A stretch of DNA of 64,000 nt from Streptomyces nigrescens (lineage in GTDB: Bacteria; Actinomycetota; Actinomycetes; Streptomycetales; Streptomycetaceae), in NCBI GenBank assembly GCA_024349765.1, contig AP026073.1, forward strand, positions 4,836,001 through 4,900,000, written 5' to 3'. Shown here in pieces: positions 32,782-41,522 of the stretch. Under the pieces are notes generated by a model. The model was given only the letters and a program-made list of their open reading frames with translations, did no database searches and had not been told where the DNA came from. The position numbers were made by a program, and so were the translations under genes. Position 1 is the stretch's first letter. Each line of letters starts with the position of its first letter.

Positions 32782-32997
32782 GTGACCGACCGCACGTACC
32801 GTGTGACCGACATCGTCGGGACGTCCCAGGAGAGCGTGGACGCGGCGATCAGGAACGGCATCAAGCGCGCCTCGCAGACCCTCCGCAATCTCGACTGGTT
32901 CGAGATCACCGAGGTGCGCGGACACCTCGTCGACGGCGAAATCGACCACTACCAGGTCGGCATGAAGGTCGGGTTCCGGCTGGAGGACGCCGATTGA
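32782..32997 (+). CDS. Dodecin (flavin-binding/storage protein)
   Basis: A 71-residue protein that forms a hollow dodecamer binding flavins or coenzyme A. The dodecin pattern is clear: YRVTDIVGTSQESVDAAIRNGI, then LRNLDWFEITEVRG with the flavin-stacking Trp at about W39, and HYQVGMKVGFRLE. The GTG start at 32782 follows a GAGGGAG ribosome site. It is transcribed in the same direction as the Usp and permease genes but separated by about 90 and 140 bp. In this region it may buffer free flavin. Confidence 0.95.
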   Translation: MTDRTYRVTDIVGTSQESVDAAIRNGIKRASQTLRNLDWFEITEVRGHLVDGEIDHYQVGMKVGFRLEDAD

Positions 32998-33137
32998 CGC
33001 CCTGATGACACCCCTCCCGGGTACGTCTCCCGGCGAGTCGCCACCGTACTAGGGAGTCGCCTTCCTTAGGCGCCTTCGAGGGTCCATGATGATCCGCCGT
33101 CGGACCACGACGGAGCGAGCCTACGGAGGGATCCCAG

Positions 33138-34577
33138 ATGGGGCTGCGCGCGGGACAGGGCGTATTGCGCCGCAAACCGATCGAACACATCGAAGAGGCG
33201 GAGGGCCCGGCGAGCCAGCAGCTCACCCGGGTGCTGGGGCTGTGGCAGCTGACCGCCATCGGCGTCGGCGGCATCATCGGCGCCGGCATCTTCACGCTCG
33301 CCGGCACCGTCGCGAACGGCAAGGCCGGACCCGCGGTCCTGGTCTCCTTCCTCGTCGCGGGCATCGCGAGCGCCGCGGCCGCCTTCTCGTACGCCGAATT
33401 CGCCGGGCTGATCCCGAAGGCGGGGTCGGCCTACACCTACGGCTATGCGGTGCTCGGCGAGGTGGCCGGGTGGTTCATCGGCTGGGACCTGCTGCTGGAG
33501 TACACCGCGATCGTCGCGGTCGTCGCGATCGGCATCTCCGGATATTTCAGCTTTCTGCTCGGTGAGCTGGGGGTCCATCTGCCCGCCTGGATGCTCGGCG
33601 CACCGGGGACCGGGCCGGGGCACCGCGTCGACCTCTTCGCGGCGGCGCTCTGCCTCCTGATCGCCTTTCTGCTGACCCTGGGCATCAAGAACGCCGCGCG
33701 CTTCGAGACGATCGTGGTGGGGCTGAAGGTCCTGGTCGTCGTGGTCGTGATCGCGGTCGGCTTCTTCCACATCAACACCGCGAACTACCACCCGTTCTTC
33801 CCGTTCGGGGTGAGCGGCGCCTTCACCGGTGCGGCCACCGTCTTCTTCGCGGTCTTCGGCTACGACGCGATGAGCACCGCCGCCGAGGAGTCCACCGACG
33901 CCCAGCGCCACATGCCGAGGGCGATCATGTACTCGCTGGCGATCTCGATGGTGCTGTACGTCCTGGCCTGCCTGGTGCTGACGGGCATGCAGAACTACAA
34001 GGACATCGACCCGGAGAGCGGCTTCTCGTCGGCGTTCAAGTCGGTGGGGCTGCACGGCCTCGCGGACGTCATCGCGGTCGGCGCGATCATCGGCATCCTG
34101 ACCGTCATGTTCACCTTCATGCTCGGGGTGACCCGGGTGTGGTTCTCGATGAGCCGGGACGGCCTGCTGCCGAAGTGGTTCGCCAAGACCAGCCCCACCC
34201 ACCACGTGCCGACCCGGGTGACCTGGATCGTCGGGGCGGCCTCCGCCGTCATCGCCGGTTTCCTGCCGATCGGCGAGGCCGCCGAGCTGACGAACATCGG
34301 CATCCTGCTGGCGTTCGTGGTGGTCTGCGTGGCCGTCATCGTGCTCCGCTACAAGCGCCCCGAACTGCCGCGCACGTTCCGCACGCCGGGGATGCCGGTG
34401 GTGCCGGCGCTCGGGGTGGTGTTCTCCCTCTGGCTGATCACGTTCCTGGCGTGGCAGACCTGGGTGCGGTTCGTGGTCTGGTTCCTCATCGGCATGGTCA
34501 TCTACTTCGGCTACTCCTACCGCCACTCGAACCTGGAACGCGCGGAGCACGAGGATGCCGGGGGCGAGGCGCGCTGA
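33138..34577 (+). CDS. Cationic amino-acid transporter-type APC permease
   Basis: A 479-residue membrane protein with about 12-13 spans. The APC N-terminal signature is IGVGGIIGAGIFTLAG, then GSAYTYGYAVLGEVAGWFIGWDLLLEY and the FFAVFGYDAMSTAAEES segment typical of the CAT/YfnA branch. It is likely to import or exchange amino acids such as arginine, lysine or ornithine; specificity cannot be read. The start ATG at 33138 has GGAGGGATC upstream. A strong hairpin follows the stop. It has no operon partner. Confidence 0.93.
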   Translation: MGLRAGQGVLRRKPIEHIEEAEGPASQQLTRVLGLWQLTAIGVGGIIGAGIFTLAGTVANGKAGPAVLVSFLVAGIASAAAAFSYAEFAGLIPKAGSAYTYGYAVLGEVAGWFIGWDLLLEYTAIVAVVAIGISGYFSFLLGELGVHLPAWMLGAPGTGPGHRVDLFAAALCLLIAFLLTLGIKNAARFETIVVGLKVLVVVVVIAVGFFHINTANYHPFFPFGVSGAFTGAATVFFAVFGYDAMSTAAEESTDAQRHMPRAIMYSLAISMVLYVLACLVLTGMQNYKDIDPESGFSSAFKSVGLHGLADVIAVGAIIGILTVMFTFMLGVTRVWFSMSRDGLLPKWFAKTSPTHHVPTRVTWIVGAASAVIAGFLPIGEAAELTNIGILLAFVVVCVAVIVLRYKRPELPRTFRTPGMPVVPALGVVFSLWLITFLAWQTWVRFVVWFLIGMVIYFGYSYRHSNLERAEHEDAGGEAR

Positions 34578-34583
34578 ACTGCC

Positions 34584-34614
34584 GGGGCCGGTGGCCGCAT
34601 CGGCCACCGGCCCC
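34584..34614. terminator. Bidirectional terminator (13-bp perfect stem)
   Basis: GGGGCCGGTGGCC and GGCCACCGGCCCC are separated by a 5-nt loop. It lies 7 bp after the permease stop and 19 bp after the stop of the convergent secreted-protein gene. Confidence 0.85.
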
Positions 34615-34632
34615 GGGACCGGCCTCTTCAGG

Positions 34633-35121
34633 TCAGAAGACGAAGGGGCCCGGTGACTGCGGGGACGTGGCCTTGCAGGTAGCCGTGATCCCGAGGACGA
34701 CGACCTTCAGGGAGGCGGCCTCCAGGCTGTCACCGGAGGCGACGGTGCCCTTGAGGGGCCCGGTGGAGACCTGGCCGCCGGCCGGGATCGCCGGGTTGGC
34801 GTTGCCGGCGAACTCGGTCGTGCCGGAACCGTTCTTGGTGAGCGTCAGCGTGGACCGCACCGAATTCGCGCCGATGTTGATCGGCGAGGTGATGGCGGAG
34901 GTCGACACGCTGATGGTGGCGGCGGTGCCGTCCTGGGTGGCGGTGAGGGTGGCCGTACCGGAGCCGTACGAGCCGCAGTCGAAGGAGAGGGTGGCGGTGC
35001 CGGGGGTCACCGCGGTCGATGCCGGCGCCATCGCGAGGGTGCCGGCGGCGGCGATCGCGAGGCCGAGGGCGGTACGTATGCCCGTACCTGTGCGTAACGT
35101 GCCGGATCTGCGCTGCTTCAT
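34633..35121 (-). CDS. Small secreted protein of unknown function
   Basis: The 162-residue product has a Sec signal peptide (basic start MKQRRSG, hydrophobic LGLAIAAAGTLAMAPAS) and a mature domain of about 125 residues rich in Thr, Ser, Gly and Ala. Two cysteines (SFDCGSYG near the start, ATCKATSP near the end) probably form a disulphide across a beta-sandwich. I do not recognise the family. The start ATG at 35119-35121 has GAAGG about 12 nt upstream. It converges on the permease gene across a strong terminator and is probably monocistronic. Confidence 0.75.
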   Translation of the reverse strand: MKQRRSGTLRTGTGIRTALGLAIAAAGTLAMAPASTAVTPGTATLSFDCGSYGSGTATLTATQDGTAATISVSTSAITSPINIGANSVRSTLTLTKNGSGTTEFAGNANPAIPAGGQVSTGPLKGTVASGDSLEAASLKVVVLGITATCKATSPQSPGPFVF

Positions 35122-35304
35122 GGGGGGAAACCGCCTTCGTGAGGGGGGTGACAGGTCGTCCCCGCACGTTCCGGCCGGGGAACTGACGGGTGGTCAGCGA
35201 CCTGGAATCGCGGACCATTGAGGCACGCGGCCCTGAAGAGAGCAAGGCACGCACGCCATGATTTTTGACCTGCCCGCACCAAACCACCGGGCTTCCGCGC
35301 CCCC

Positions 35305-36081
35305 TCACCCGCCCGGCAGCGACCTCCGTAGCCACCCGCCCAGCCGGTGCCGCCACAGCCACCACGGCAGCCGGTGGCGGGGCACGTACCCCCACAGGTC
35401 GTCGTCCGCCTCACTGTCGCGCGGGCAGCGTCGCAGCAGGTCCAGGCAGCGGCGGTCGACGGTGCCGTGCAGCCGGGCGGTGTGGGCCAGGGCGACGAGT
35501 CCTTGGTGGCGGAGCCCGTGGTCCGACGACTCCAGGGCGCACTCCAGGGTCCGGGCGACCCTGGGCAGGATCGCCGCCGGGTCGGGGTGGGTCAGCGCGA
35601 GCCCGATCACCGCCACGCCCCGCAGCTCCTCGCCGCGCTCGAAGGCGGCGTCCACCTCTTCCGGCCGGTCGGTCCCGAGCAGTGCCCCGCTCTCCCGCCA
35701 GTTCATGCCCCGGCCCGACGCGGCGCGGTCCAGCAGGAACTCCGCGCGACCGGCGGCCAGTTGGCGCGCGGCCGGCTCCGCATCGCCCGCACCTTCGGAC
35801 GCGCTCCGCGCGACCAGCGCGAGGTAGTCCCAGATCCGTCCGGCGGCGTCCGTCCCCGCGCCCGGGATCTCCCGGCAGACCGCGTCCAGTTGAGGCTCCG
35901 ACGGCCCCTGCGCATGGATCCGGGCGAACGCCTCACCGGGGGCGCCCAGGTCGCAGCGGCGGAGGAAGGCGAGCCGGACGGTGTCGGCGGCGGTCAGCCG
36001 TCCGTTCAGCCTGCCCCAGGCGAGTTCGGACGGTTCGATGGCCGCCGCGTAGCGGACGACCTCGGCGGGGATGGCGTGCAC
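35305..36081 (-). CDS. Hypothetical helical protein (HEAT-like)
   Basis: A 258-residue protein, largely alpha-helical by composition, with no signal peptide or membrane span. Segments such as ILPRVARTLECALESSDHGLRHQGLVALAHTA look like HEAT-type repeat helices near the C-terminus. The last 25 residues are Trp/Arg-rich (RHRLPWWLWRHRLGGW). Codon use (G/C at third positions) supports this strand over the plus-strand frames. The start is GTG at 36079-36081 with a weak ribosome site. It is divergent from the GH92 gene. Function unknown. Confidence 0.7.
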   Translation of the reverse strand: MHAIPAEVVRYAAAIEPSELAWGRLNGRLTAADTVRLAFLRRCDLGAPGEAFARIHAQGPSEPQLDAVCREIPGAGTDAAGRIWDYLALVARSASEGAGDAEPAARQLAAGRAEFLLDRAASGRGMNWRESGALLGTDRPEEVDAAFERGEELRGVAVIGLALTHPDPAAILPRVARTLECALESSDHGLRHQGLVALAHTARLHGTVDRRCLDLLRRCPRDSEADDDLWGYVPRHRLPWWLWRHRLGGWLRRSLPGG

Positions 36082-36207
36082 CGGGTGAGCCTAACGAGGT
36101 GCCCGTGCCGCGCCGTGGTCGCCCTCATGATGCCTGCGGCGTATCGCAGTTGCCGTCGCGGGCACTCTTGACGCGGACCTGACGTACCCCAAGAATGAGC
36201 GCGCCTT

Positions 36208-36219
36208 GACAACGTTGTC
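36208..36219. promoter_or_regulatory. LacI-type palindrome upstream of the GH92 gene
   Basis: GACAACGTTGTC is a perfect 12-bp palindrome with the central CG of LacI-family operators. It is 23 bp upstream of the mannosidase start, where a repressor would block transcription or the ribosome site region. No LacI-type gene is in this window. Confidence 0.65.
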
Positions 36220-36242
36220 GGTCGAACCGGAGGTCCGGATTC

Positions 36243-38630
36243 ATGCCATGGCCCAGTCGCAACCGGCTGCGTACCGCGGGCGCGGTGCTGGCGGCCGCGC
36301 TGATCGGGGGCGGGCTCACCGCGCCCGCCGCACAGGCCGCGCCGCCCGGCGGCACGCTCACCGACCTGGTCAACCCCTTCATCGGCAGCCAGAAGGACGG
36401 CAACACCTACCCGGGCGCCGCGGTGCCGTTCGGCATGGTGCAGCTCTCCCCCGACACCGGCCACACCACCGGCTACGGCTACGACGACGACCACATCCGG
36501 GGCTTCAGCTCGGTGCACGTCTCCGGCGTCGGCTGCGGGCTGGGCGGCGACCTGCCGGTGCTGCCCACCACGGGCGACATCACCGCGACCGACGACGCCG
36601 CGTACGCGGCCGCCTTCCGCCATGACGACGAGTCGGCCCGGCCCGGCTACTACCGGGTCGGCCTGACCTCGTACGGCGGGATCACCGCCGAGCTGACCGC
36701 CACCGCCCGCACCGGCCGGCAGCGCTACACCTTCCCGGCCACCGACAAGGCCAATGTGCTGCTCAACGCCGGGCAGTCGCTGCACCGGACGGTCTCCACC
36801 AAGGTCGAGGTGCTGGACTCCCGCACCGTGCGCACCGCCATCACCGGCCGCGGCTTCTGCCAGGACACCGCGCCGTACACCGTCTACACGATCACCCGCT
36901 TCGACCGGCCGTTCACCTCGTACGGCACCTGGGAGGGCGACACCGTCACGCCCGGGTCACGCGGGTCCACGGCGGGCGGCCGGCACGGCGCGTACGTCCG
37001 CTTCGACACCCGCGGGGACCGTACGGTCGAGGCGACCACGGCCCTCAGTTACGTCGACGCGGCGGGCGCGGCCCGCAACCTGCGCGCGGAGGGCGGGAGT
37101 TCGTTCGACCGGGCCAGGGCCGCGGCCGATGCCGCGTGGGAGCGGCGGCTGGCCCTGGTGCGGGCGCAGGGCGGCAGCCGGACGCTGCGCCGGACGTTCT
37201 ACTCCTCGCTCTACCGGTCGTTCCTCGCGCCGAACCTCGGCAGCGACGTGGACGGCCGCTACACCGGTTGGGACCGCACGGTGCACCGGGTCTCGGAGTT
37301 CGGCGGCTCCGCCTACTACCAGAACTGGTCGCTGTGGGACACCTACCGCACCCAGGCCCAGTTGCTCGCGCTGCTGGCGCCGCGCGAATCACGCGACATG
37401 GCGCTGTCGGTGCTGCGGATCGACAAGGAGGGCGGCTGGCTGCCCAAGTGGGGCTACGGCACGGTCGAGACGAACATCATGACCGGCGACCCGGTCACCC
37501 CGTTCCTCACCAACGCCTATCAGCAGGGGCTGCTGAAGGGGCATGAGGAGGAGGCGTACGCGGCGCTCAGGAAGAACGCCGACGGGGTGCCCCCGGCCGC
37601 GTCCCCGGCCGTCGGGCGGGAGGCGAACGCGGAGTACCTGAGGAACGGTTTCGCGCCGTACGTCAAGGGCCGCCCGCACCGCAAGCCCGGCGACTCGGAC
37701 TTCGACCACGGCGCCTCGGCGACCCTGGAGTACGCCCTGTCGGACGCGATGCTGGCGCAGATGGCGCGGGACCTGGGGCACACCGCGGACGCCGACCGCT
37801 ATGCGGCCCGCGCGCAGAACTACCGGAAGATCTTCGACCCGTCGACCGGCTTCTTCCGGGCCCGGGACGAGCACGGCGCGTTCACCGGCCCGGCCGATCC
37901 GGCCAAGAGCGAGGGCTTCCACGAGGGCACGTCCTGGCAGTACCAGTGGCTGGTGCCGCAGGACCTGCCCGGGATGCTGCGGCTGATCGGCGGCCGGGAG
38001 GCGGCGGACGAGCGGCTCGACGCGTTCTTCGCGTACCGGAAGCTGCTGGCGGATCCGGAGAGGACCGCCCGTGAGGTGTGGGTCAACGGGCCGTACGACT
38101 ACTACAACGCGGACAAGTACAACCCGCAGAACGAACCGGACCTGATCGCTCCGTACACCTATCTGTCCACCGGCCGGCCGTGGAAGACGACGGACGTGGT
38201 GCATGCGGCGCTGACGCTGTTCACCGACACGCCCAGCGGGATGACGGGGAACGACGACCTGGGGACGATGTCGGCCTGGATGGTGCTGTCGTCGATCGGG
38301 GTGTTCCCCGTGCAGCCGGGCACCGACACCTGGGGGCTGAGCACGCCGGTCTTCGACCGGGTGGAGCTGACGCTGGACCGGCGCTACTACCCCGCGGGGC
38401 ACTTCACCATCACGGCACCCGGTACGTCCGCGTCGAACCGCTATGTCCAGTCGGTCCGTCTGGACGGCACCGACCGGGACCGTACGTACCTGACCACGGG
38501 TGAGCTGCGGAGCGCCCGCGCACTGGCCTTCCGGGTCGGTGCGGAGCCGTCCGGCTGGGGCACCGGCGAGCGGGCCGCGCCGCCGCCGGTGGGCACCGCG
38601 GCGCCGGGTGGTGCGGCCGGCCGGCGGTGA
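36243..38630 (+). CDS. Secreted GH92 alpha-mannosidase
   Basis: A 795-residue exported enzyme of the GH92 alpha-mannosidase family, which trims mannose (often alpha-1,2) from glycoproteins in a Ca-dependent inverting reaction. After a signal peptide (about 1-32) come the N-terminal beta-domain (TDLVNPFIGSQKDGNTYPGA, FGMVQLSPDTGH) and the helical catalytic domain (SLWDTYRTQAQLLALL, EGTSWQYQWLVPQD). The family-defining NDDLGTMSAWMVLSSIG lies near residue 670. The start ATG at 36243 follows GGAGG. A palindromic LacI-like operator precedes the gene and a strong terminator follows it. Confidence 0.96.
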   Translation: MPWPSRNRLRTAGAVLAAALIGGGLTAPAAQAAPPGGTLTDLVNPFIGSQKDGNTYPGAAVPFGMVQLSPDTGHTTGYGYDDDHIRGFSSVHVSGVGCGLGGDLPVLPTTGDITATDDAAYAAAFRHDDESARPGYYRVGLTSYGGITAELTATARTGRQRYTFPATDKANVLLNAGQSLHRTVSTKVEVLDSRTVRTAITGRGFCQDTAPYTVYTITRFDRPFTSYGTWEGDTVTPGSRGSTAGGRHGAYVRFDTRGDRTVEATTALSYVDAAGAARNLRAEGGSSFDRARAAADAAWERRLALVRAQGGSRTLRRTFYSSLYRSFLAPNLGSDVDGRYTGWDRTVHRVSEFGGSAYYQNWSLWDTYRTQAQLLALLAPRESRDMALSVLRIDKEGGWLPKWGYGTVETNIMTGDPVTPFLTNAYQQGLLKGHEEEAYAALRKNADGVPPAASPAVGREANAEYLRNGFAPYVKGRPHRKPGDSDFDHGASATLEYALSDAMLAQMARDLGHTADADRYAARAQNYRKIFDPSTGFFRARDEHGAFTGPADPAKSEGFHEGTSWQYQWLVPQDLPGMLRLIGGREAADERLDAFFAYRKLLADPERTAREVWVNGPYDYYNADKYNPQNEPDLIAPYTYLSTGRPWKTTDVVHAALTLFTDTPSGMTGNDDLGTMSAWMVLSSIGVFPVQPGTDTWGLSTPVFDRVELTLDRRYYPAGHFTITAPGTSASNRYVQSVRLDGTDRDRTYLTTGELRSARALAFRVGAEPSGWGTGERAAPPPVGTAAPGGAAGRR

Positions 38631-38636
38631 CGGCAC

Positions 38637-38685
38637 CCCGTTCGCCCGCGGCCGGCGGCACGGCGCACGGTCGCGGGCGAACGGG
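38637..38685. terminator. Bidirectional terminator (14-bp perfect stem)
   Basis: CCCGTTCGCCCGCG (38637-38650) pairs with CGCGGGCGAACGGG (38672-38685) across a 21-nt loop. It lies between the GH92 stop and the convergent EF-hand gene stop. Confidence 0.85.
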
Positions 38686-38723
38686 CGGCGAAGGGGGTGT
38701 GCGTGCCGCGGCGGGTGCGGGCG

Positions 38724-38936
38724 TCAGCCCTGCAGGGCCTGCCAGAACTCGTCGAAGGACATGGTGCCGTTCCGGTCGGTGTCCTTGGCCTTGATGACGG
38801 CCTCGGCGACCGGGCCGGTGACGAACGGGTCGCCCATCTCCGCCATCGCGTGCTTGAACTCGTCCGGCGTGACCTGGCCGTCGCCGTCCGCGTCGTACCG
38901 GTCGAACGTCGCCCTGGCCTCGTTGATGTCTGCCAT
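38724..38936 (-). CDS. EF-hand calcium-binding protein (CabB-like)
   Basis: A 70-residue acidic protein with two EF-hand loops, [12 protein letters not shown] and [12 protein letters not shown], both with the 1/3/5/12 acidic ligands. The start [20 protein letters not shown] closely resembles small Streptomyces calcium-binding proteins such as CabB, as I recall them. I set the start at ATG 38934-38936 with GGGGG upstream; a longer frame to 39008 adds an unlikely leader. It probably buffers or senses Ca2+ in the cytoplasm. It is monocistronic between two convergent/parallel neighbours. Confidence 0.92.
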   Translation of the reverse strand: MADINEARATFDRYDADGDGQVTPDEFKHAMAEMGDPFVTGPVAEAVIKAKDTDRNGTMSFDEFWQALQG

Positions 38937-39018
38937 GAGAGGTGCCCCCTTCGTGGTGCTGCGCAGTGCTGCGCGGTGGTGTTGCCTGGTGATCTGACCT
39001 GCGTACATTAGCGGACCG

Positions 39019-41481
39019 TCAAGAGGGGTCCGGGTGCCCCCTCCGCCGGGCCAGATAGCGGGCGGTGCGGCTGCCCGGGGCGGCGGCGACCGCGGCGGGG
39101 GTGCCCTCGGCCACGATCCGGCCGCCTTCGGCGCCGCCGCCCGGGCCGAGGTCGATGACGTGGTCGGCGCCGGCGACCACGCCCATGTCGTGCTCGACGA
39201 CCACGACGGTGTGGCCGGCGTCGACCAGGCCGTGCAGCTGGCGCAGCAGCACCTCGGTGTCGGCCGGGTGCAGCCCGGTGGTGGGCTCGTCGAGCAGGTA
39301 GAGGGTGTGGCCGCGGCGGGTGCGCTGGAGTTCGGTGGCGAGTTTGATGCGCTGGGCCTCGCCGCCGGACAGTTCGGTCGCGGGCTGGCCGAGCCGGAGG
39401 TAGCCGAGGCCGACGTCCTGGAGGGTGCGCAGGCTGCGGGCGGCGGACGGGACGTCGGCGAGGAAGTCCGCCGCGGTGTCCACGGTCATGTCGAGGACGT
39501 CCGCGATGGTGCGGTTCCGGTGGGTGATCTGCAAGGTTTCCGGGTTGTAGCGGGCGCCGTGGCAGGCGGTGCACGGCGCGTACGTGCCGGGGAGGAAGAG
39601 GAGTTCCACCGCGACGAAGCCCTCGCCCTGGCAGGTCTCGCAGCGGCCGGCGGCGACGTTGAAGGAGAACCGTCCGACGGTGTAGCCGCGGGCCCGGGCC
39701 TCGTCGGTGGCGGCGAAGACCTTCCGCACCGCGTCGAACAGCCCGGTGTAGGTGGCGAGGTTGGAGCGCGGGGTGCGGCCGACCGGCTTCTGGTCGACCC
39801 GGACCAGCCGGTCGATCGCCGCCAGGCCGTCGGCGCCGGAGAGCCGGGCGCGGGCCATCGGTCCGGCCTCGGTCCCGGCGTCGGCGCCGTCCTCGGCGTC
39901 GGGCCGGCCGGCACCGAGGTGGTCCCCCACGGTCTCCGCGAGGACCCGGGTGACCAGCGTCGACTTGCCCGATCCGGAGACTCCGGTGACGGCGGTGAAG
40001 ACGCCGAGCGGGAAGGCCGCGTCCAGTCCGCGCAGGTTGTGCAGGGTGACGCCGCGCAGGGTCAGCGTCCCGGAGGGGGTGCGCGGGGTGCGCCGCGGGG
40101 GCGGTTCGGTGGCGAAGAGGTAGCGGCGGGTGGCGGAGGCCTCGACGTCGGCGAGGGCCGCGACCGGGCCGCTGTGCAGGACCTGGCCGCCGTGTTCCCC
40201 GGCGCGCGGGCCGATGTCCACGATCCAGTCGGCGTGCCGCACCACGTCCATGTCGTGCTCGACCACGAACAGCGTGTTCCCGGCGTCCTTGAGGCGGCCG
40301 AGGACGGTGAGCAGGGCCTCGGTGTCGGCCGGGTGGAGTCCGGCGGACGGCTCGTCGAGGACGTAGACCACGCCGAACAGGCCGGAGCGCAGCTGGGTGG
40401 CGAGCCGCAGCCGCTGGAGCTCGCCCGCGGACAGGGTGGGTGCGGGCCGGTCCATGCTGAGGTAGCCGAGGCCGAGTTCGGTGAGGACCTCGATGCGGGC
40501 CACGAGGTCGCGGGCGAGCGCCGGGGCGACCTCGTCGTCGGTGCGGGCGGCGGTGGGGCGGAGCAGTGCGGCGAGGGCGCCGAGCGGCAGGCCGGCGAGG
40601 TCGGCGATGTCCCGGCCCTCGAAGGTGACGGCGAGCGCCTCGGGGCGCAGCCGCCGTCCGGCGCACCGCGGGCAGGGCTCGGCGACCATGAAGCCCTGGA
40701 CGCGCCGCCTGAGCGTCTCGCTCTTGGAGTCGGCGAAGGTGTGCAGCACGTAGCGGCGGGCGCTCATGTACTGGCCCTTGTAGGGGCGCTGGATGCGACC
40801 GGCCTCGCGGACCGGGTGGACGGTGACGACGGGCTGTTCGTCGGTGAACAGGATCCAGTCGCGGTCGGCCTGCGGGAGTTCGCGCCAGGGCCGGTCGATG
40901 TCGTGGCCGAGGGTGGCGAGGATGTCGCGGAGGTTCTTGCCCTGCCAGGCACCGGGCCAGGCGGCGATGGCGCCCTCGCGGACGGACAGTGCGGGGTCGG
41001 GGACCAGGGACTCTTCGGTGACGCGGTGGACGGTGCCCAGGCCGTGGCATTCGGGGCAGGCGCCGGCCGCGGTGTTGGGCGAGAAGGCGTCGGAATCAAG
41101 CCGCTCCGTCATGCCCTCCGGGTAGTCGCCGGCGCGGGAGAAGAGCATCCGCAGGGTGTTGGAGAGGGTGGTGACGGTGCCGACGGAGGAGCGGGAGGTG
41201 GGCGCGGAGCGCCGCTGTTGCAGTGCGACGGCCGGCGGCAGCCCGGTGATGTCCTCGACCTTGGGCGCGCCGACCTGGTGGATCAGCCGCCGGGCGTAGG
41301 GCGCCACCGACTCGAAGTAGCGGCGCTGGGCCTCGGCGTAGAGGGTGCCGAAGGCGAGCGAGGACTTGCCCGATCCGGACACCCCGGTGAACGCGACCAG
41401 CGCGTCCCTCGGGATGTCCACGTCGATGGTGCGGAGGTTGTGCTCACGGGCGCCGCGCACCCGTACGTACGAGTCGGCCAT
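39019..41481 (-). CDS. UvrA-like ABC ATPase (excinuclease subunit A paralogue)
   Basis: An 820-residue duplicated ABC ATPase of the UvrA family but about 130-150 residues shorter than repair UvrA. Both halves have Walker A ([26 protein letters not shown]), signature ([24 protein letters not shown]) and Walker B ([26 protein letters not shown]). Zinc-type Cys pairs appear as CPEC, CPRC, CETC and CTAC. Such short paralogues in streptomycetes are linked to DNA-binding drug resistance or an accessory repair role. That is family knowledge; no drug cluster is nearby. Start ATG at 41479-41481, with an in-frame GTG six codons upstream as alternative. Confidence 0.93.
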   Translation of the reverse strand: MADSYVRVRGAREHNLRTIDVDIPRDALVAFTGVSGSGKSSLAFGTLYAEAQRRYFESVAPYARRLIHQVGAPKVEDITGLPPAVALQQRRSAPTSRSSVGTVTTLSNTLRMLFSRAGDYPEGMTERLDSDAFSPNTAAGACPECHGLGTVHRVTEESLVPDPALSVREGAIAAWPGAWQGKNLRDILATLGHDIDRPWRELPQADRDWILFTDEQPVVTVHPVREAGRIQRPYKGQYMSARRYVLHTFADSKSETLRRRVQGFMVAEPCPRCAGRRLRPEALAVTFEGRDIADLAGLPLGALAALLRPTAARTDDEVAPALARDLVARIEVLTELGLGYLSMDRPAPTLSAGELQRLRLATQLRSGLFGVVYVLDEPSAGLHPADTEALLTVLGRLKDAGNTLFVVEHDMDVVRHADWIVDIGPRAGEHGGQVLHSGPVAALADVEASATRRYLFATEPPPRRTPRTPSGTLTLRGVTLHNLRGLDAAFPLGVFTAVTGVSGSGKSTLVTRVLAETVGDHLGAGRPDAEDGADAGTEAGPMARARLSGADGLAAIDRLVRVDQKPVGRTPRSNLATYTGLFDAVRKVFAATDEARARGYTVGRFSFNVAAGRCETCQGEGFVAVELLFLPGTYAPCTACHGARYNPETLQITHRNRTIADVLDMTVDTAADFLADVPSAARSLRTLQDVGLGYLRLGQPATELSGGEAQRIKLATELQRTRRGHTLYLLDEPTTGLHPADTEVLLRQLHGLVDAGHTVVVVEHDMGVVAGADHVIDLGPGGGAEGGRIVAEGTPAAVAAAPGSRTARYLARRRGHPDPS

Positions 41482-41522
41482 CCGTCCATGATCGGGCACG
41501 GTCCGCGGTGAGCGGCGACGCG

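Noticed and set aside
39034-41511. An 825-codon plus-strand frame
   Set aside because: It mirrors the UvrA-like gene on the opposite strand, where all ATPase motifs are found; the plus translation shows no domain.
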